Of a stretch of DNA of 64,000 nucleotides, positions 1-8,198 are shown piece by piece. The DNA is from an uncultured Muribaculaceae bacterium. GTDB taxonomy: Bacteria; Bacteroidota; Bacteroidia; Bacteroidales; Muribaculaceae. Below the pieces are notes generated by a model. It saw nothing but the letters and a program-made list of their open reading frames with translations. It ran no database searches and was not told the DNA's origin. The stretch covers positions 37,253 through 101,252 of the forward strand of contig CANQRV010000004.1 of NCBI GenBank assembly GCA_947626355.1, in the 5' to 3' direction. Position 1 is the stretch's first letter. Each line of letters begins with the position of its first letter. A program made the translations under genes and the position numbers.

Positions 1-933
1 CACCTGGGTCCACGATATCTTTGAGCGGTGGCCGCGGCAGAGGCCGCGTTTGGTCACGAAGTTGTAGATGCCTCCCTTGCCGTCCCTGTCGCCGGCATAC
101 CAGTTCTGTACGGTGCTGTATTTCACCTCGGCGCGGTCTTCGGCTATGATTTCCACGATGGCGGCGTGAAGCTGGTTCTCGTCGCGCATCGGCGCCGTGC
201 ACCCCTCCAGATAGCTCACGAAGGCGTCGTCGTCGGCCACTATCAGCGTCCGCTCGAACTGCCCCGTGCCGGAGGCGTTGATGCGGAAATACGTGCTGAG
301 CTCCATCGGACACCTCACACCTTTGGGAATATACACAAACGAGCCGTCGGAGAAGACCGCGCTGTTGAGCGCCGCGAAGAAATTGTCGCGGTAGCCCACC
401 ACCGTGCCGAGGTATTTCCTCACCAGGTCGGGATAATCCTTCACCGCCTCCGAGAAGGAGCAGAAGATCACCCCGAGCTCGGCGAGCTTCTCGCGGTGGG
501 TGGTCTTGACGCTGACGGAGTCCATCACGGCATCGACGGCCACCCCGGCAAGCTGCTTCTGCTCCTCAAGCGAGATTCCCAGCTTGTTGAAGGTCTTCAC
601 CAGCTCCGGGTCAACCTCGTCGAGGCTGTTCTTAAGCTCCTTCTTCCTGGGGGCCGCGTAGTAGCTGATGGCCTGGAAGTCTATGTCGGGGATGCGCAGG
701 TGGGCCCAGCGCGGCATGGGGAGGGTCAGCCAGTAGCGGTAGGCCTTGAGGCGGAATTCGAGAAGCCATTCCGGCTCCCCTTTGGTGCGTGATATCAGGC
801 GTATCACGTCCTCATTGAGCCCCGGCGGCACTATGTCGGTCTCTATGTCGCTGGTAAACCCGTATTTATACTCCGAGGAGGTGGCTTCCTCTATCGTCTT
901 GCTGCTCTTGTCTCTGCCGTTTTCAATTTCCAT
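1..933 (-). CDS. sufB: Fe-S cluster assembly protein SufB, 5' part (runs off the left edge)
   Basis: SufB is the scaffold subunit of the SUF (SufBCD) iron-sulfur cluster assembly complex in the cytosol. The visible 311 codons start [20 protein letters not shown] and include the family stretch [20 protein letters not shown], then [14 protein letters not shown] and YLEGCTAP, ending KISWTQV at base 1. SufB is normally about 470-480 residues, so roughly the last third lies outside the window. The start at 933 is chosen because a Bacteroidota-type promoter lies just upstream and no better in-frame start is seen. sufC and sufD would be expected further left. Identification is firm; only the 3' end is unknown. 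Confidence 0.95.
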   Translation of the reverse strand, partial: MEIENGRDKSSKTIEEATSSEYKYGFTSDIETDIVPPGLNEDVIRLISRTKGEPEWLLEFRLKAYRYWLTLPMPRWAHLRIPDIDFQAISYYAAPRKKELKNSLDEVDPELVKTFNKLGISLEEQKQLAGVAVDAVMDSVSVKTTHREKLAELGVIFCSFSEAVKDYPDLVRKYLGTVVGYRDNFFAALNSAVFSDGSFVYIPKGVRCPMELSTYFRINASGTGQFERTLIVADDDAFVSYLEGCTAPMRDENQLHAAIVEIIAEDRAEVKYSTVQNWYAGDRDGKGGIYNFVTKRGLCRGHRSKISWTQV

Positions 934-959
934 TTTCCATGTGGATGTGGTTGATAATG

Positions 960-989
960 CAAAATTACTTATTTTGCCGCTAACCACAA
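960..989 (-). promoter_or_regulatory. Bacteroidota-type promoter of sufB
   Basis: On the minus strand a TTG at 989-987 is followed after 19 nt by TAATTTTG at 967-960, matching the Bacteroidota primary-sigma consensus (TTG / TAnnTTTG). The leader to the sufB start would be about 20 nt. Confidence 0.6.
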
Positions 990-1202
990 AATCTCACAAA
1001 AATAACGGATAAGGACGCCCTCTTGTTTTGTGGCTTAACCGGCTTCACTCCCTCCGTCTTCTCACAGGAAGACGAAGCGCGGTGGCGTCTTGCAGCCAGA
1101 AAGATTATTTTTCTGCGTGGCTACTTATATTTTAAAGGCAATGGAATTTTATCCCAGAATACGGCTCTCTTATGGAATATTTTTCTTATGATGCATTTAA
1201 TA

Positions 1203-1233
1203 TTGGAATTTATTTTGCTTTTCCTTAATTTTG
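1203..1233 (+). promoter_or_regulatory. Bacteroidota-type promoter with no gene directly downstream
   Basis: TTG at 1203-1205, a 20-nt spacer, then TAATTTTG at 1226-1233. It is a near-consensus promoter pointing into a region with no credible coding sequence, which ends in a terminator 190 nt later. Confidence 0.55.
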
Positions 1234-1237
1234 CAGC

Positions 1238-1461
1238 GTGTAAATGCAGCCGACGCCATCGCGGCGCCTGTTTTACGCGTTCAAGGCTTTATTAACCATT
1301 ATTTACCGATATCACCCCGCTTGTGAAAGCGTAGGATTGCGAAATGCTTTATGTTGATAATAAGCTGAATGATGTTAATAGTTATTTGATCAATATCATT
1401 GTAAAGAATTAATGAGCGTGAGTGAAGGCGTGTCGGTGAGACAAGCCTTCTTCCTTTTTTT
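1238..1461 (+). ncRNA. candidate small RNA between sufB and the GT117 gene
   Basis: This stretch is bracketed by a consensus promoter (1203-1233) and an intrinsic terminator (1424-1461) and holds no convincing open frame. Its first 45 nt fold as a stem in which AGCGTGTAAA pairs with TTTACGCGTT around an inner GCCG/CGGC stem. A second weak hairpin (CGCTT/AAGCG, about 1318-1331) and a third (AATGAT/ATCATT, about 1369-1401) follow. I do not recognise it as tmRNA, RNase P RNA, SRP RNA or a known riboswitch; 6S RNA cannot be tested by eye. It could also be an attenuated leader of the GT117 gene, though that gene has its own -7 box after the terminator. Confidence 0.45.
1424..1461 (+). terminator. 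intrinsic terminator
   Basis: GAAGGC (1424-1429) pairs with GCCTTC (1445-1450), extended inside by TGTC/GACA with a short loop, and is followed by a T-rich tract to 1461. No coding gene ends upstream on this strand. Confidence 0.7.
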
Positions 1462-1481
1462 ACTGTTTCATACATTTTTTG

Positions 1482-1489
1482 TAATTTTG
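1482..1489 (+). promoter_or_regulatory. -7 box (TAATTTTG) directly before the GT117 start codon
   Basis: TAATTTTG ends only 11 nt before the ATG at 1501, which implies a leader of a few nucleotides at most. No clear -33 TTG is seen at the right distance. Confidence 0.45.
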
Positions 1490-1500
1490 AAGCCTGTATT

Positions 1501-4500
1501 ATGATCGGCACATCGTCTATACCCGTTTTGACGCGCACCCTCACGCGCTTCGGCTCGTGGGCCACGCTGATATGTGCCCTGGTGGTCTACTGGCTCACTA
1601 TGGAGCGCGGCGCGTCATACTGGGACTGTCCGGAATACGTGGTCACCGCCGCCTCGCTCCAGATCGGCCATCCTCCCGGCAATCCGTTCTGGTCGCTGGC
1701 CATGCGGGTCGCCACCATGCTTGCGCCCCCCGGAAGGGAGGCCCTGCTGATCAATGCCGCCAGCGGACTGATGACGGCCCTTGCCGTCATGCTCCTGTTC
1801 CGGATCACATTCTATGCGGCGAGACAGCTGCCCGGCGTGGCCGCGTCGCGCCGGCGGGTGATGCTGGGAGCCCTGGCCGCTTTCGGTGGCGCGATGTCGT
1901 TTGCCTGGTGCGACTCCGTGTGGTTTTCCGCTGTGGAGGCCGAGGTCTATGCCATGTCGCTGCTCCTCACGGCGCTGTGCGTCTGGCTCATGATCCGGTG
2001 GCGGGAGGCGTCGCCCGGACCTGCGCGAAGCCGGCTGCTGATTCTTATCGCCTATCTCACGGGGCTCTCCATCGGTGTCCATCTGCTCAACCTTCTGGTC
2101 ATCCCGGCCCTGGCGCTCATATATGTCTATACCCGGCGCGGCGACCGTCGGTCGCCCGGAGGCGTGGTCATGGCCCTGGCGGGGGCGTTCATTGCCATCG
2201 CCCTGATCCTTGGTCTGGTGATGCCGGGCCTCTTCCGGCTCGCGGGGGTTATGGAGCTGTTGTGTGTCAACATCCTCGGGCTGCCCTATTATTCCGGAGT
2301 CGTGGCTTTCTGCCTGCTGCTCATAGCGCTCTTCATCCTGCTCCAATGGCTCGCATTCCTTCGGGGATGCCGGCGCCTCTGCATGACGCTGTGGATGGCA
2401 GGCATGATGACGCTCGGCATCGGCGTCTATGGAGTGACGCTGATACGCGCTGCGGCCTCCCCGCCGATGAACGAGGGAGACCCCTCCGACATCTTCAGCC
2501 TCGCCGCCTACGTGGCGCGTGAGCAATATGGCTCTAAGCCGATACTGCGTGGACCCACACCCTTCAGCGAGCCGCTGCGCGAGGAGCGGCTCCTCTCCGC
2601 CGACACGACCGCCGACTACACGCGATACGCCCTTGAGAAGCGGCATCCACGCATGGTGCGCGCTTTGCCGGGCGCGAAGGTCGCGCCGCGCACCAAATTC
2701 CTCACCGCCGCCGACTCCGCCGGCAACGCCTCGGTCATCTCCCGGGGGCACGGTTATGTGGTGGCCGATTATGATTTCTCCTACCGCTATGCCCCGGAGA
2801 CCGAGATGTGGCTGCCGCGCATCACTTCGTCGAAACCCGCACATCTGGAGGCCTACCAGGCGTGGGCAGGAATGACCCTTGACAATATGGAGGAGGTGGA
2901 GGCCTCGTTTGCCGTCGACAGCGCCGGCGATTTCGTGGGGCGTCTTGCCCGCGGGGGCCGGAGGGAAAAAGTGGCCTCGCGCCGTCCCACATATCTCCAG
3001 AACTTCCGCTACCTTTTCTCATATCAGCTCGGATATATGTATTTCCGCTATCTGATGTGGAACTTCGCCGGGCGCCAGAACGACCTCCCTTCCACAGGAG
3101 AGATCGACCACGGCAATTTCATAACCGGTCTCCCTGCCGTTGACAATGCGATGCTCGGCGCGGAGGATGCCCTGCCTCCAGAGATGGGACGCGACAATGC
3201 CGGGCGCAATGTCTATTTCCTCATCCCTTTCCTCCTTGGAGTGTGTGGCGCGGTGGCGCTGGGAGTGTCGGGGCGTGCCGGGCGACGTGTATGCATGGTG
3301 GTGCTCACGCTGTTCATACTCACCGGACCGGCTATCGCTTTTTATGTCAACCAGACTCCGGGCGAGCCACGCGAGAGGGATTATTCCTTTCTCGGCTCCT
3401 ACATGGCATTCTGCATCTGGGTGGCCTTCGGCATATACTTCGTTTCGCTCTGGGTGGCGCGTCTATGCCGGCGATATGTCAGGATGTCGTCGGGAAATGG
3501 CGCCCGTGTGGCCATGTCGCTGGGAGCTGTGCTTGCGTGTGGTGTCCCGGCCATGATGCTCGCCGTGAATCTTGACGACCACGACCGCTCCGGACGATGC
3601 GCCGTGGAGGATTTCTCTTCAAATCTCCTCAACTCACTCCCTCATGGCGCCATACTCTTTGTCGACGGCGACAACCATACTTTCCCCATATGGTATGCCC
3701 ACGAGACCCTCGGAGTCCGCCCCGATGTCACGGTGGTGAATATCAGCTATCTGGCCCTCCCGGCCTACCGCATATCCCTGATGCAGCCTCAGAGAGGGGC
3801 GCCGGGTCTTGAATCGATGGCCACGCCGGGACAGATAGCCTACGGCGCCTATCAGCTTGTCCCGGCATCGTATGTCTCCGATGGCGACACCCTAATGCTT
3901 GCCGACGCCTTGCGCGAGCTTTTCGCCGACACTGTCTCCTCTCCCCGTCTGCGCCGCAGCGTGGCGCTTCTTCCGGTAGGCGGTTCTACAGCCGCTGTCT
4001 CGCCGGCGCAGGCGATAGCCGACGGCGGGAGCCGCCGGCTGCAATGGCAGCAGCTCGCCGTCATCGACATAGTGGGGGCCAATGCTGAGGGCCGACGCCG
4101 TCCCGTGGTGTTCGACTCTTCTGTGAGGCGACGTTTCTACGGCTGGATGGAGGCTGCCGTGAGGCCGACGCTTTTCGGCAGGGTCTACCTCCCCGGGGGC
4201 GACACCGCCGCGATGCGCGACCTCGACGTCAGGAGTGCGCTGGCGCTACGCGGTGGCGGATTCTCGAGGAATGCCGGCCGATACGTGCCGTATCCCGACC
4301 CCACCACCGCCACCCAGCTGCGCTGCCAGCGCTCGGCGATGATACGCCAGGCGCGCCGCATGCTCGCCGTCGGCGACGCCGGAGGCGCGCTACGTGTGGC
4401 TCTGGCAGTCGACTCCGTGTTCCCGGCCTCCGCAATTCCCTTTATGTATTCCCCGGCAGGCGACTCCCTCTATTACGAGGGGCATGAATACATATCGCTG

Positions 4501-4689
4501 CTTCGCGACCTCGCCGATGCCACCGGCTTCCGTCAAGCAGCCCTGAAGGCCGATACACTGGAGACCACTCTCCGGAGGCGTCTTGACGCCTACCGCACAT
4601 ACTACAACTCACTTCCTTCCGCCCGACGCCATGCCCTCTCCTATGAGACCCTGCGCATGCTGCGCCACCCACAACCCAAAAGCAAATGA
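1501..4689 (+). CDS. GT117-family (DUF2723) membrane glycosyltransferase
   Basis: DUF2723/GT117 proteins are polytopic inner-membrane enzymes related to protein O-mannosyltransferases; in Bacteroidota they are implicated in protein O-glycosylation, using lipid-linked sugars on the periplasmic side. The 1062-residue product fits the family length. The hallmark SYWDCPEYVVTAAS then GHPPGNPFW is at about residues 39-66, in the first periplasmic loop with the acidic catalytic candidates. Many hydrophobic segments follow, with a second conserved loop NQTPGEPRERDYSF near residue 617 and a soluble C-terminal part. The start is supported by the -7 box just upstream. Its stop overlaps the shikimate kinase start (ATGA), so the two are probably co-transcribed. 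The exact donor and acceptor cannot be read from sequence. Confidence 0.9.
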   Translation: MIGTSSIPVLTRTLTRFGSWATLICALVVYWLTMERGASYWDCPEYVVTAASLQIGHPPGNPFWSLAMRVATMLAPPGREALLINAASGLMTALAVMLLFRITFYAARQLPGVAASRRRVMLGALAAFGGAMSFAWCDSVWFSAVEAEVYAMSLLLTALCVWLMIRWREASPGPARSRLLILIAYLTGLSIGVHLLNLLVIPALALIYVYTRRGDRRSPGGVVMALAGAFIAIALILGLVMPGLFRLAGVMELLCVNILGLPYYSGVVAFCLLLIALFILLQWLAFLRGCRRLCMTLWMAGMMTLGIGVYGVTLIRAAASPPMNEGDPSDIFSLAAYVAREQYGSKPILRGPTPFSEPLREERLLSADTTADYTRYALEKRHPRMVRALPGAKVAPRTKFLTAADSAGNASVISRGHGYVVADYDFSYRYAPETEMWLPRITSSKPAHLEAYQAWAGMTLDNMEEVEASFAVDSAGDFVGRLARGGRREKVASRRPTYLQNFRYLFSYQLGYMYFRYLMWNFAGRQNDLPSTGEIDHGNFITGLPAVDNAMLGAEDALPPEMGRDNAGRNVYFLIPFLLGVCGAVALGVSGRAGRRVCMVVLTLFILTGPAIAFYVNQTPGEPRERDYSFLGSYMAFCIWVAFGIYFVSLWVARLCRRYVRMSSGNGARVAMSLGAVLACGVPAMMLAVNLDDHDRSGRCAVEDFSSNLLNSLPHGAILFVDGDNHTFPIWYAHETLGVRPDVTVVNISYLALPAYRISLMQPQRGAPGLESMATPGQIAYGAYQLVPASYVSDGDTLMLADALRELFADTVSSPRLRRSVALLPVGGSTAAVSPAQAIADGGSRRLQWQQLAVIDIVGANAEGRRRPVVFDSSVRRRFYGWMEAAVRPTLFGRVYLPGGDTAAMRDLDVRSALALRGGGFSRNAGRYVPYPDPTTATQLRCQRSAMIRQARRMLAVGDAGGALRVALAVDSVFPASAIPFMYSPAGDSLYYEGHEYISLLRDLADATGFRQAALKADTLETTLRRRLDAYRTYYNSLPSARRHALSYETLRMLRHPQPKSK

Positions 4690-5234
4690 CACCCGACATA
4701 CCTCCCATCTTCCTCATCGGCTACATGGGGTGCGGCAAGACCACTTTCGGACGCGCCCTCGCCAAGGCCACCGGCCGCGACTTCATCGACCTTGATTTCT
4801 ATATCAGCCAGCGTTTCCGGGCAAGCATCCCGGAGATTTTCGCCGGCCACGGCGAGAGCGGTTTCCGCCGCATGGAGAGCGCAATGCTCCGCGAGGTCGG
4901 GGAATTTCCCGGCGTGGTGGTGGCCTGCGGTGGCGGCACGCCCTGCTTCGGCTCCAACATCGACTATATGCTCGGCCGCGGCACTGTGGTGTGGCTTCAG
5001 GCTTCGCGCCGCCGTCTCCTTGAGAGGCTGCTGCGCGGGCGCCAGCGCAGGCCGCTCCTCGCCGGCAAGACGGATGACCAGGTGGCCGTAGCCATCGACG
5101 AGGGACTCCGCGCCAGAGAGCCCTTCTACAGCCGCGCCTCCATCCGTTTCAATGGCGACAGATTGGAAAACCGCAGCCAGATTTCGGCCACTATTGATGA
5201 TTTTCTGACGGAATTCAAAGATTTATTTGCATAG
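4686..5234 (+). CDS. aroK: shikimate kinase
   Basis: Phosphorylates shikimate to shikimate 3-phosphate with ATP, the fifth step of the chorismate pathway, in the cytosol. The 182-residue length is typical. Visible motifs are the P-loop GYMGCGKTT (residues 12-20), DLD at 35-37 for Mg/shikimate binding, the arginine after ESGF (R61), and the glycine-rich CGGGTP (81-86) that contacts shikimate. The lid region RRPLLAG is also present. The start codon overlaps the previous stop, giving translational coupling with the glycosyltransferase gene; such pairing seems positional rather than metabolic. High confidence. Confidence 0.95.
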   Translation: MTPDIPPIFLIGYMGCGKTTFGRALAKATGRDFIDLDFYISQRFRASIPEIFAGHGESGFRRMESAMLREVGEFPGVVVACGGGTPCFGSNIDYMLGRGTVVWLQASRRRLLERLLRGRQRRPLLAGKTDDQVAVAIDEGLRAREPFYSRASIRFNGDRLENRSQISATIDDFLTEFKDLFA

Positions 5235-5257
5235 TAGCGGGCTATTTGCTACTTTTG
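5226..5257 (+). promoter_or_regulatory. promoter of the Ald/PntA-like gene
   Basis: TTTG at 5226-5229, 20-nt spacer, TACTTTTG at 5250-5257. The -33 element sits inside the last codons of aroK. The predicted leader is about 50 nt. Confidence 0.6.
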
Positions 5258-5313
5258 GGAATTAATAACCGGGCAGCATATACTTTGGCCGCCACTATAA
5301 AATCTATTACATC

Positions 5314-6414
5314 ATGACACAGAAGAATAATTCGTGCGACAGCGCTACGCTCGAGGAGCCGAAGCCTGTGGAGGGTGGAGCCCGCAGGCCAAGGATCGGC
5401 ATCGCGGGCAATAATCCCGACTCCGACGAGACGCGCATGCTGCTCACTCCCGAAGGATGCGGCATGCTTTGCAGCGGCGGCTTCGATATATGCATCGAGA
5501 GCGGCGCGGCCATTGACATATCGTTCACCGACGCCGACTACACCGGCTTCGGAGTATCCGTGGTGAGCCGCGAGGAGGTGCTCCGCTCTGACATCGTGCT
5601 GTCGTTCAGACCTCTCCCCGCCAAGGACATAGCACGCATGAATCCCGGAGGCGTGATGCTCTGCATGATGGACACCTCCCTTTTCGAGCCCGAGGTGATC
5701 AAGGCCCTGCAGACCCACAGGATCACTGCCGGATGCTTCGACAATATGTACAGCTACAACGACGAGCCTGTATTCGCCAATATCCTCGACGAGATCGACG
5801 GGCGCGGCGCGATCATGTATGCCCAGGAGGCCCTTTCCTATTCCGGAGGGGGCAAAGGCGTACTGATGGCCGGCGTGGCGGGCATCAATCCCTGCGAGGT
5901 GCTCATCATCGGCGACGGCAGCGATGTCTGCGCGGCAGCCAAGGCAGCCATGGCCGTCGGCGCTTCCGTCACGCTCATGAACAACGACATATCCGCCCTC
6001 CAGGTGGCTAAACAGTATTGCGGCGACCAGCTCAACTGCGTGGCCATACATCCCAAGGTGCTCTATAATAAGGTGAAGACTGCCGATGTCATACTTCTCG
6101 GCACCTGCACCCGCACCTTCGAGTTTCCCAAGAATCTCTCGCCGGCGCTCAAGGACAACGTATATATCCTGAGCTTCGAGGAGACCCACCCCTCCATATC
6201 CGTGCCGCGCACGGTGGCCATGGCCTTGAGCAATGTGCTCGTCAATTTCTTCAACGAGCTGCTGATCAAGGGGGGCTTCAAGGAGATGGTGGCATCCACC
6301 CAGGGTGTGCAGTGTGGCGTCGTGACCTACGGAGGCACTCTCGTCGACAAGCTTGTGGGCGCCTATCTCGGCATGCCGAGTGTGGACATCAGCGTGTTGC
6401 TTGCCACTAACTGA
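5314..6414 (+). CDS. alanine dehydrogenase / transhydrogenase-alpha-like NAD(P)-binding protein
   Basis: The 366-residue protein has the two-domain AlaDH/PNT architecture: an N-terminal domain beginning RRPRIGIAGNNPDSDETRMLLTP and a Rossmann domain with GDGSDVCAAAKAAMAVGA from residue 200. Alanine dehydrogenases oxidise L-alanine to pyruvate, and PntA subunits bind NAD in proton-pumping transhydrogenase. The usual lysine in VKVKEP and histidine in YLHLA of alanine dehydrogenases are not seen; the equivalent stretch reads LSFRPLPAKDIARM then LCMMDTS. There is no adjacent pntB or membrane subunit. It therefore may not be a true alanine dehydrogenase. It has its own promoter. Family assignment is good, activity uncertain. 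Confidence 0.75.
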   Translation: MTQKNNSCDSATLEEPKPVEGGARRPRIGIAGNNPDSDETRMLLTPEGCGMLCSGGFDICIESGAAIDISFTDADYTGFGVSVVSREEVLRSDIVLSFRPLPAKDIARMNPGGVMLCMMDTSLFEPEVIKALQTHRITAGCFDNMYSYNDEPVFANILDEIDGRGAIMYAQEALSYSGGGKGVLMAGVAGINPCEVLIIGDGSDVCAAAKAAMAVGASVTLMNNDISALQVAKQYCGDQLNCVAIHPKVLYNKVKTADVILLGTCTRTFEFPKNLSPALKDNVYILSFEETHPSISVPRTVAMALSNVLVNFFNELLIKGGFKEMVASTQGVQCGVVTYGGTLVDKLVGAYLGMPSVDISVLLATN

Positions 6415-6446
6415 GACGCCTTTACACCTGAATCCGCTTCCCTGGC

Positions 6447-7544
6447 ATGCGACACCGTAAGGCCCTGATACATCTCGTGTCGTCCAACCGATGGACCGGC
6501 AAGGAGCGCTACGCTCTCGACATCTGCCGCCATTTCATCGGCGAGGGATGGAAGGTCTATGCCGTGACGCGCGACGCCCGTGGCGTCGACCCCCTTTTCA
6601 GCGAGCACGGCGTCACTCTGCTGCATGCCCCTCTGCGCGGCGTCTTCGACCCCTCAAGCGCCCTCTCCATAGCCTCGCTGCTCAGGCAGTGTCCGGAGGA
6701 AGACACCATTGTCCACGTCCACCATTACCGCGACGCCTTCACCGCCCTGCTGGCACGCAAGATAGCCCGACGCCCCGACGTCAGGGTGGTCTCTACGCGC
6801 CATAACGCGCGCAAGGCCCTCAACTCGTGGCTGCTGCGCCGCATCTACCGCAATCTCGACGCCCAGGTCTTCCTCTCGCGCCTCGCCTATTCTCGCTTCA
6901 TCTCCACATGGCATTCACGCCGGCTCCCCTTCGATGAGGAGCGAACCGTGATTCTCGCCAACAGCCTCCTCGTGGAGCGCGCCGACATCCTCCCGGAGCC
7001 TCCCCGCGGCATCGTCACCGCGATGTTTCACGGAGCCCTGGAGCCGGGGAAGGGACTCGAGACCCTCATCGACGCCATGTCGATACTCAAGGACGACAGG
7101 ATCCGTCTGAAGATTGTGGGTGGCGGCAAGCCCGACTATTCCGACGCGCTGCGGCGACGCGCCCAGGCACGCGGCGTGATGCATAAGATCGACTGGCACC
7201 GCCACACCGACCAGCCGATGGAGCTGATGGGAGCCTGCCATTTCGGAGTGCTCCCCACCGTGAGGGAGGAGGCTTTCGGGCTCGCCAACATAGAATACAT
7301 GGCTTGCGGGCGCCCGCAGGTCACTACCTCCAGCGGCGCTCAGCTCGAATATCTCACCGACGGGCGCGAGGCGTTTATCGTGCCTCCCCTTAATGCCGCG
7401 GCTCTCGCCGACGCCATGCGTCATCTCGCGCTCGATTCAGCCCTCCGCGCCCGCATGGGAGCCGCCGCCGCGCAACGTTTCAACTCCACTCTCGCCTGGC
7501 CTCTCTTCATCTCCAGGCTCCGGAAGGTGTATCTCGGTAAATAA
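6447..7544 (+). CDS. GT4-type glycosyltransferase
   Basis: A GT-B fold glycosyltransferase of the GT4 type, expected to be cytosolic or at the inner membrane face, building a glycan or glycolipid from a nucleotide sugar. The N-terminal half has LIHLVSSNRWTGKERYALDICRH and VHVHHYRDAF. The C-terminal half has MFHGALEPGKGLETLIDAM and the nucleotide-sugar E-x7-E motif in EEAFGLANIEYMACGRPQV near residues 273-281. At 365 residues it is full length. It lies 32 bp after the previous gene and 9 bp before the next, so it may be read from the same promoter. Sugar specificity cannot be inferred. Confidence 0.85.
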   Translation: MRHRKALIHLVSSNRWTGKERYALDICRHFIGEGWKVYAVTRDARGVDPLFSEHGVTLLHAPLRGVFDPSSALSIASLLRQCPEEDTIVHVHHYRDAFTALLARKIARRPDVRVVSTRHNARKALNSWLLRRIYRNLDAQVFLSRLAYSRFISTWHSRRLPFDEERTVILANSLLVERADILPEPPRGIVTAMFHGALEPGKGLETLIDAMSILKDDRIRLKIVGGGKPDYSDALRRRAQARGVMHKIDWHRHTDQPMELMGACHFGVLPTVREEAFGLANIEYMACGRPQVTTSSGAQLEYLTDGREAFIVPPLNAAALADAMRHLALDSALRARMGAAAAQRFNSTLAWPLFISRLRKVYLGK

Positions 7545-7553
7545 TCTCCCGCT

Positions 7554-8198
7554 ATGGCCGACAATTATCTTGAACGCAAAATGGACGATCTCCGCGGCGG
7601 CCGCCTTTCGGGCCGTCCTCTGGCGGCCTCCTCTCCACGCAAGGGAATCTTTTCAGTGCCGTTCCCTCCCAGACGCGTGGCCGTTGCCGGCATCGACGAC
7701 ACAGGGCTCGCTGTGGCCCGGTCCTTTCTCAAGGCCGGATGCCGTGTGGCCCTCTTCTTCGATGACGCCGGGGAGGGGGCGCGTCTGGCCCACGACGAGG
7801 GATTCCGCTTCCATCGCGTTGATGTCTCCGACCCTTCCTCTGTCGAAACGGCGTTCCTCTCTCTGGCCGATGCATGGAGGGATGTCGACGTCGTTGTCGA
7901 TAATACCTCCGGGTGCTCCGTGGCCACGTTGATCAGGCGTCTGTGGATCAGGCGGCGCCGCCGCCTTCCCGATGCCTCCGGCTACAGGTCGCGCATGATG
8001 ATGATATCCCGGAGGAAAACACGTTGCCCTTCCGACCCGCCGGCTTTTCCTGACGACACGGAGGAGGAGAGCGGCATAGCCACGCAGCGCATCTTCATTG
8101 ATGGGATGTGCCCTGACGGCATCTCCGGCATTGTGGGAAGACTATGTCTCTTCCTCGCTCTGCCGGGTAACGAATGTATAAAAAACACCTGTATATGA
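7554..8198 (+). CDS. SDR-type dehydrogenase remnant lacking the catalytic core
   Basis: The N-terminus (MADNYLERKMDDLRGGR) and the Rossmann half (RRVAVAGIDDTGLAVARSFLKAGCRVALFF, then FRFHRVDVSDPSSVETAFL and DVDVVVDN) resemble a short-chain dehydrogenase type common in Bacteroidales. The C-terminal GRLCLFLALPGNECIKNTCI also fits the end of such proteins. The middle is an arginine-rich, poorly folded-looking stretch, and neither the NNAG region nor the catalytic Tyr-x-x-x-Lys is present. The product is 214 residues against about 250-300 for intact relatives. I read this as an internally deleted, probably inactive copy. Its 3' end overlaps the repeat at the start of the following GH43 gene. Confidence 0.55.
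   Translation: MADNYLERKMDDLRGGRLSGRPLAASSPRKGIFSVPFPPRRVAVAGIDDTGLAVARSFLKAGCRVALFFDDAGEGARLAHDEGFRFHRVDVSDPSSVETAFLSLADAWRDVDVVVDNTSGCSVATLIRRLWIRRRRRLPDASGYRSRMMMISRRKTRCPSDPPAFPDDTEEESGIATQRIFIDGMCPDGISGIVGRLCLFLALPGNECIKNTCI

Noticed and set aside
28..792. Open frame antisense to sufB on the plus strand
   Set aside because: It is the complement of a clear SufB protein; high GC keeps many antisense frames open. The same applies to long antisense frames at 9277-10275, 22666-24312, 34970-36847, 46055-48388 and 48395-50137.
1023..1295. 90-codon plus-strand frame upstream of the candidate small RNA
   Set aside because: No recognisable family, AT-rich composition, and it crosses the promoter at 1203-1233.
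1299..1565. 88-codon minus-strand frame
   Set aside because: It is antisense to the GT117 start and the terminator; no family resemblance.
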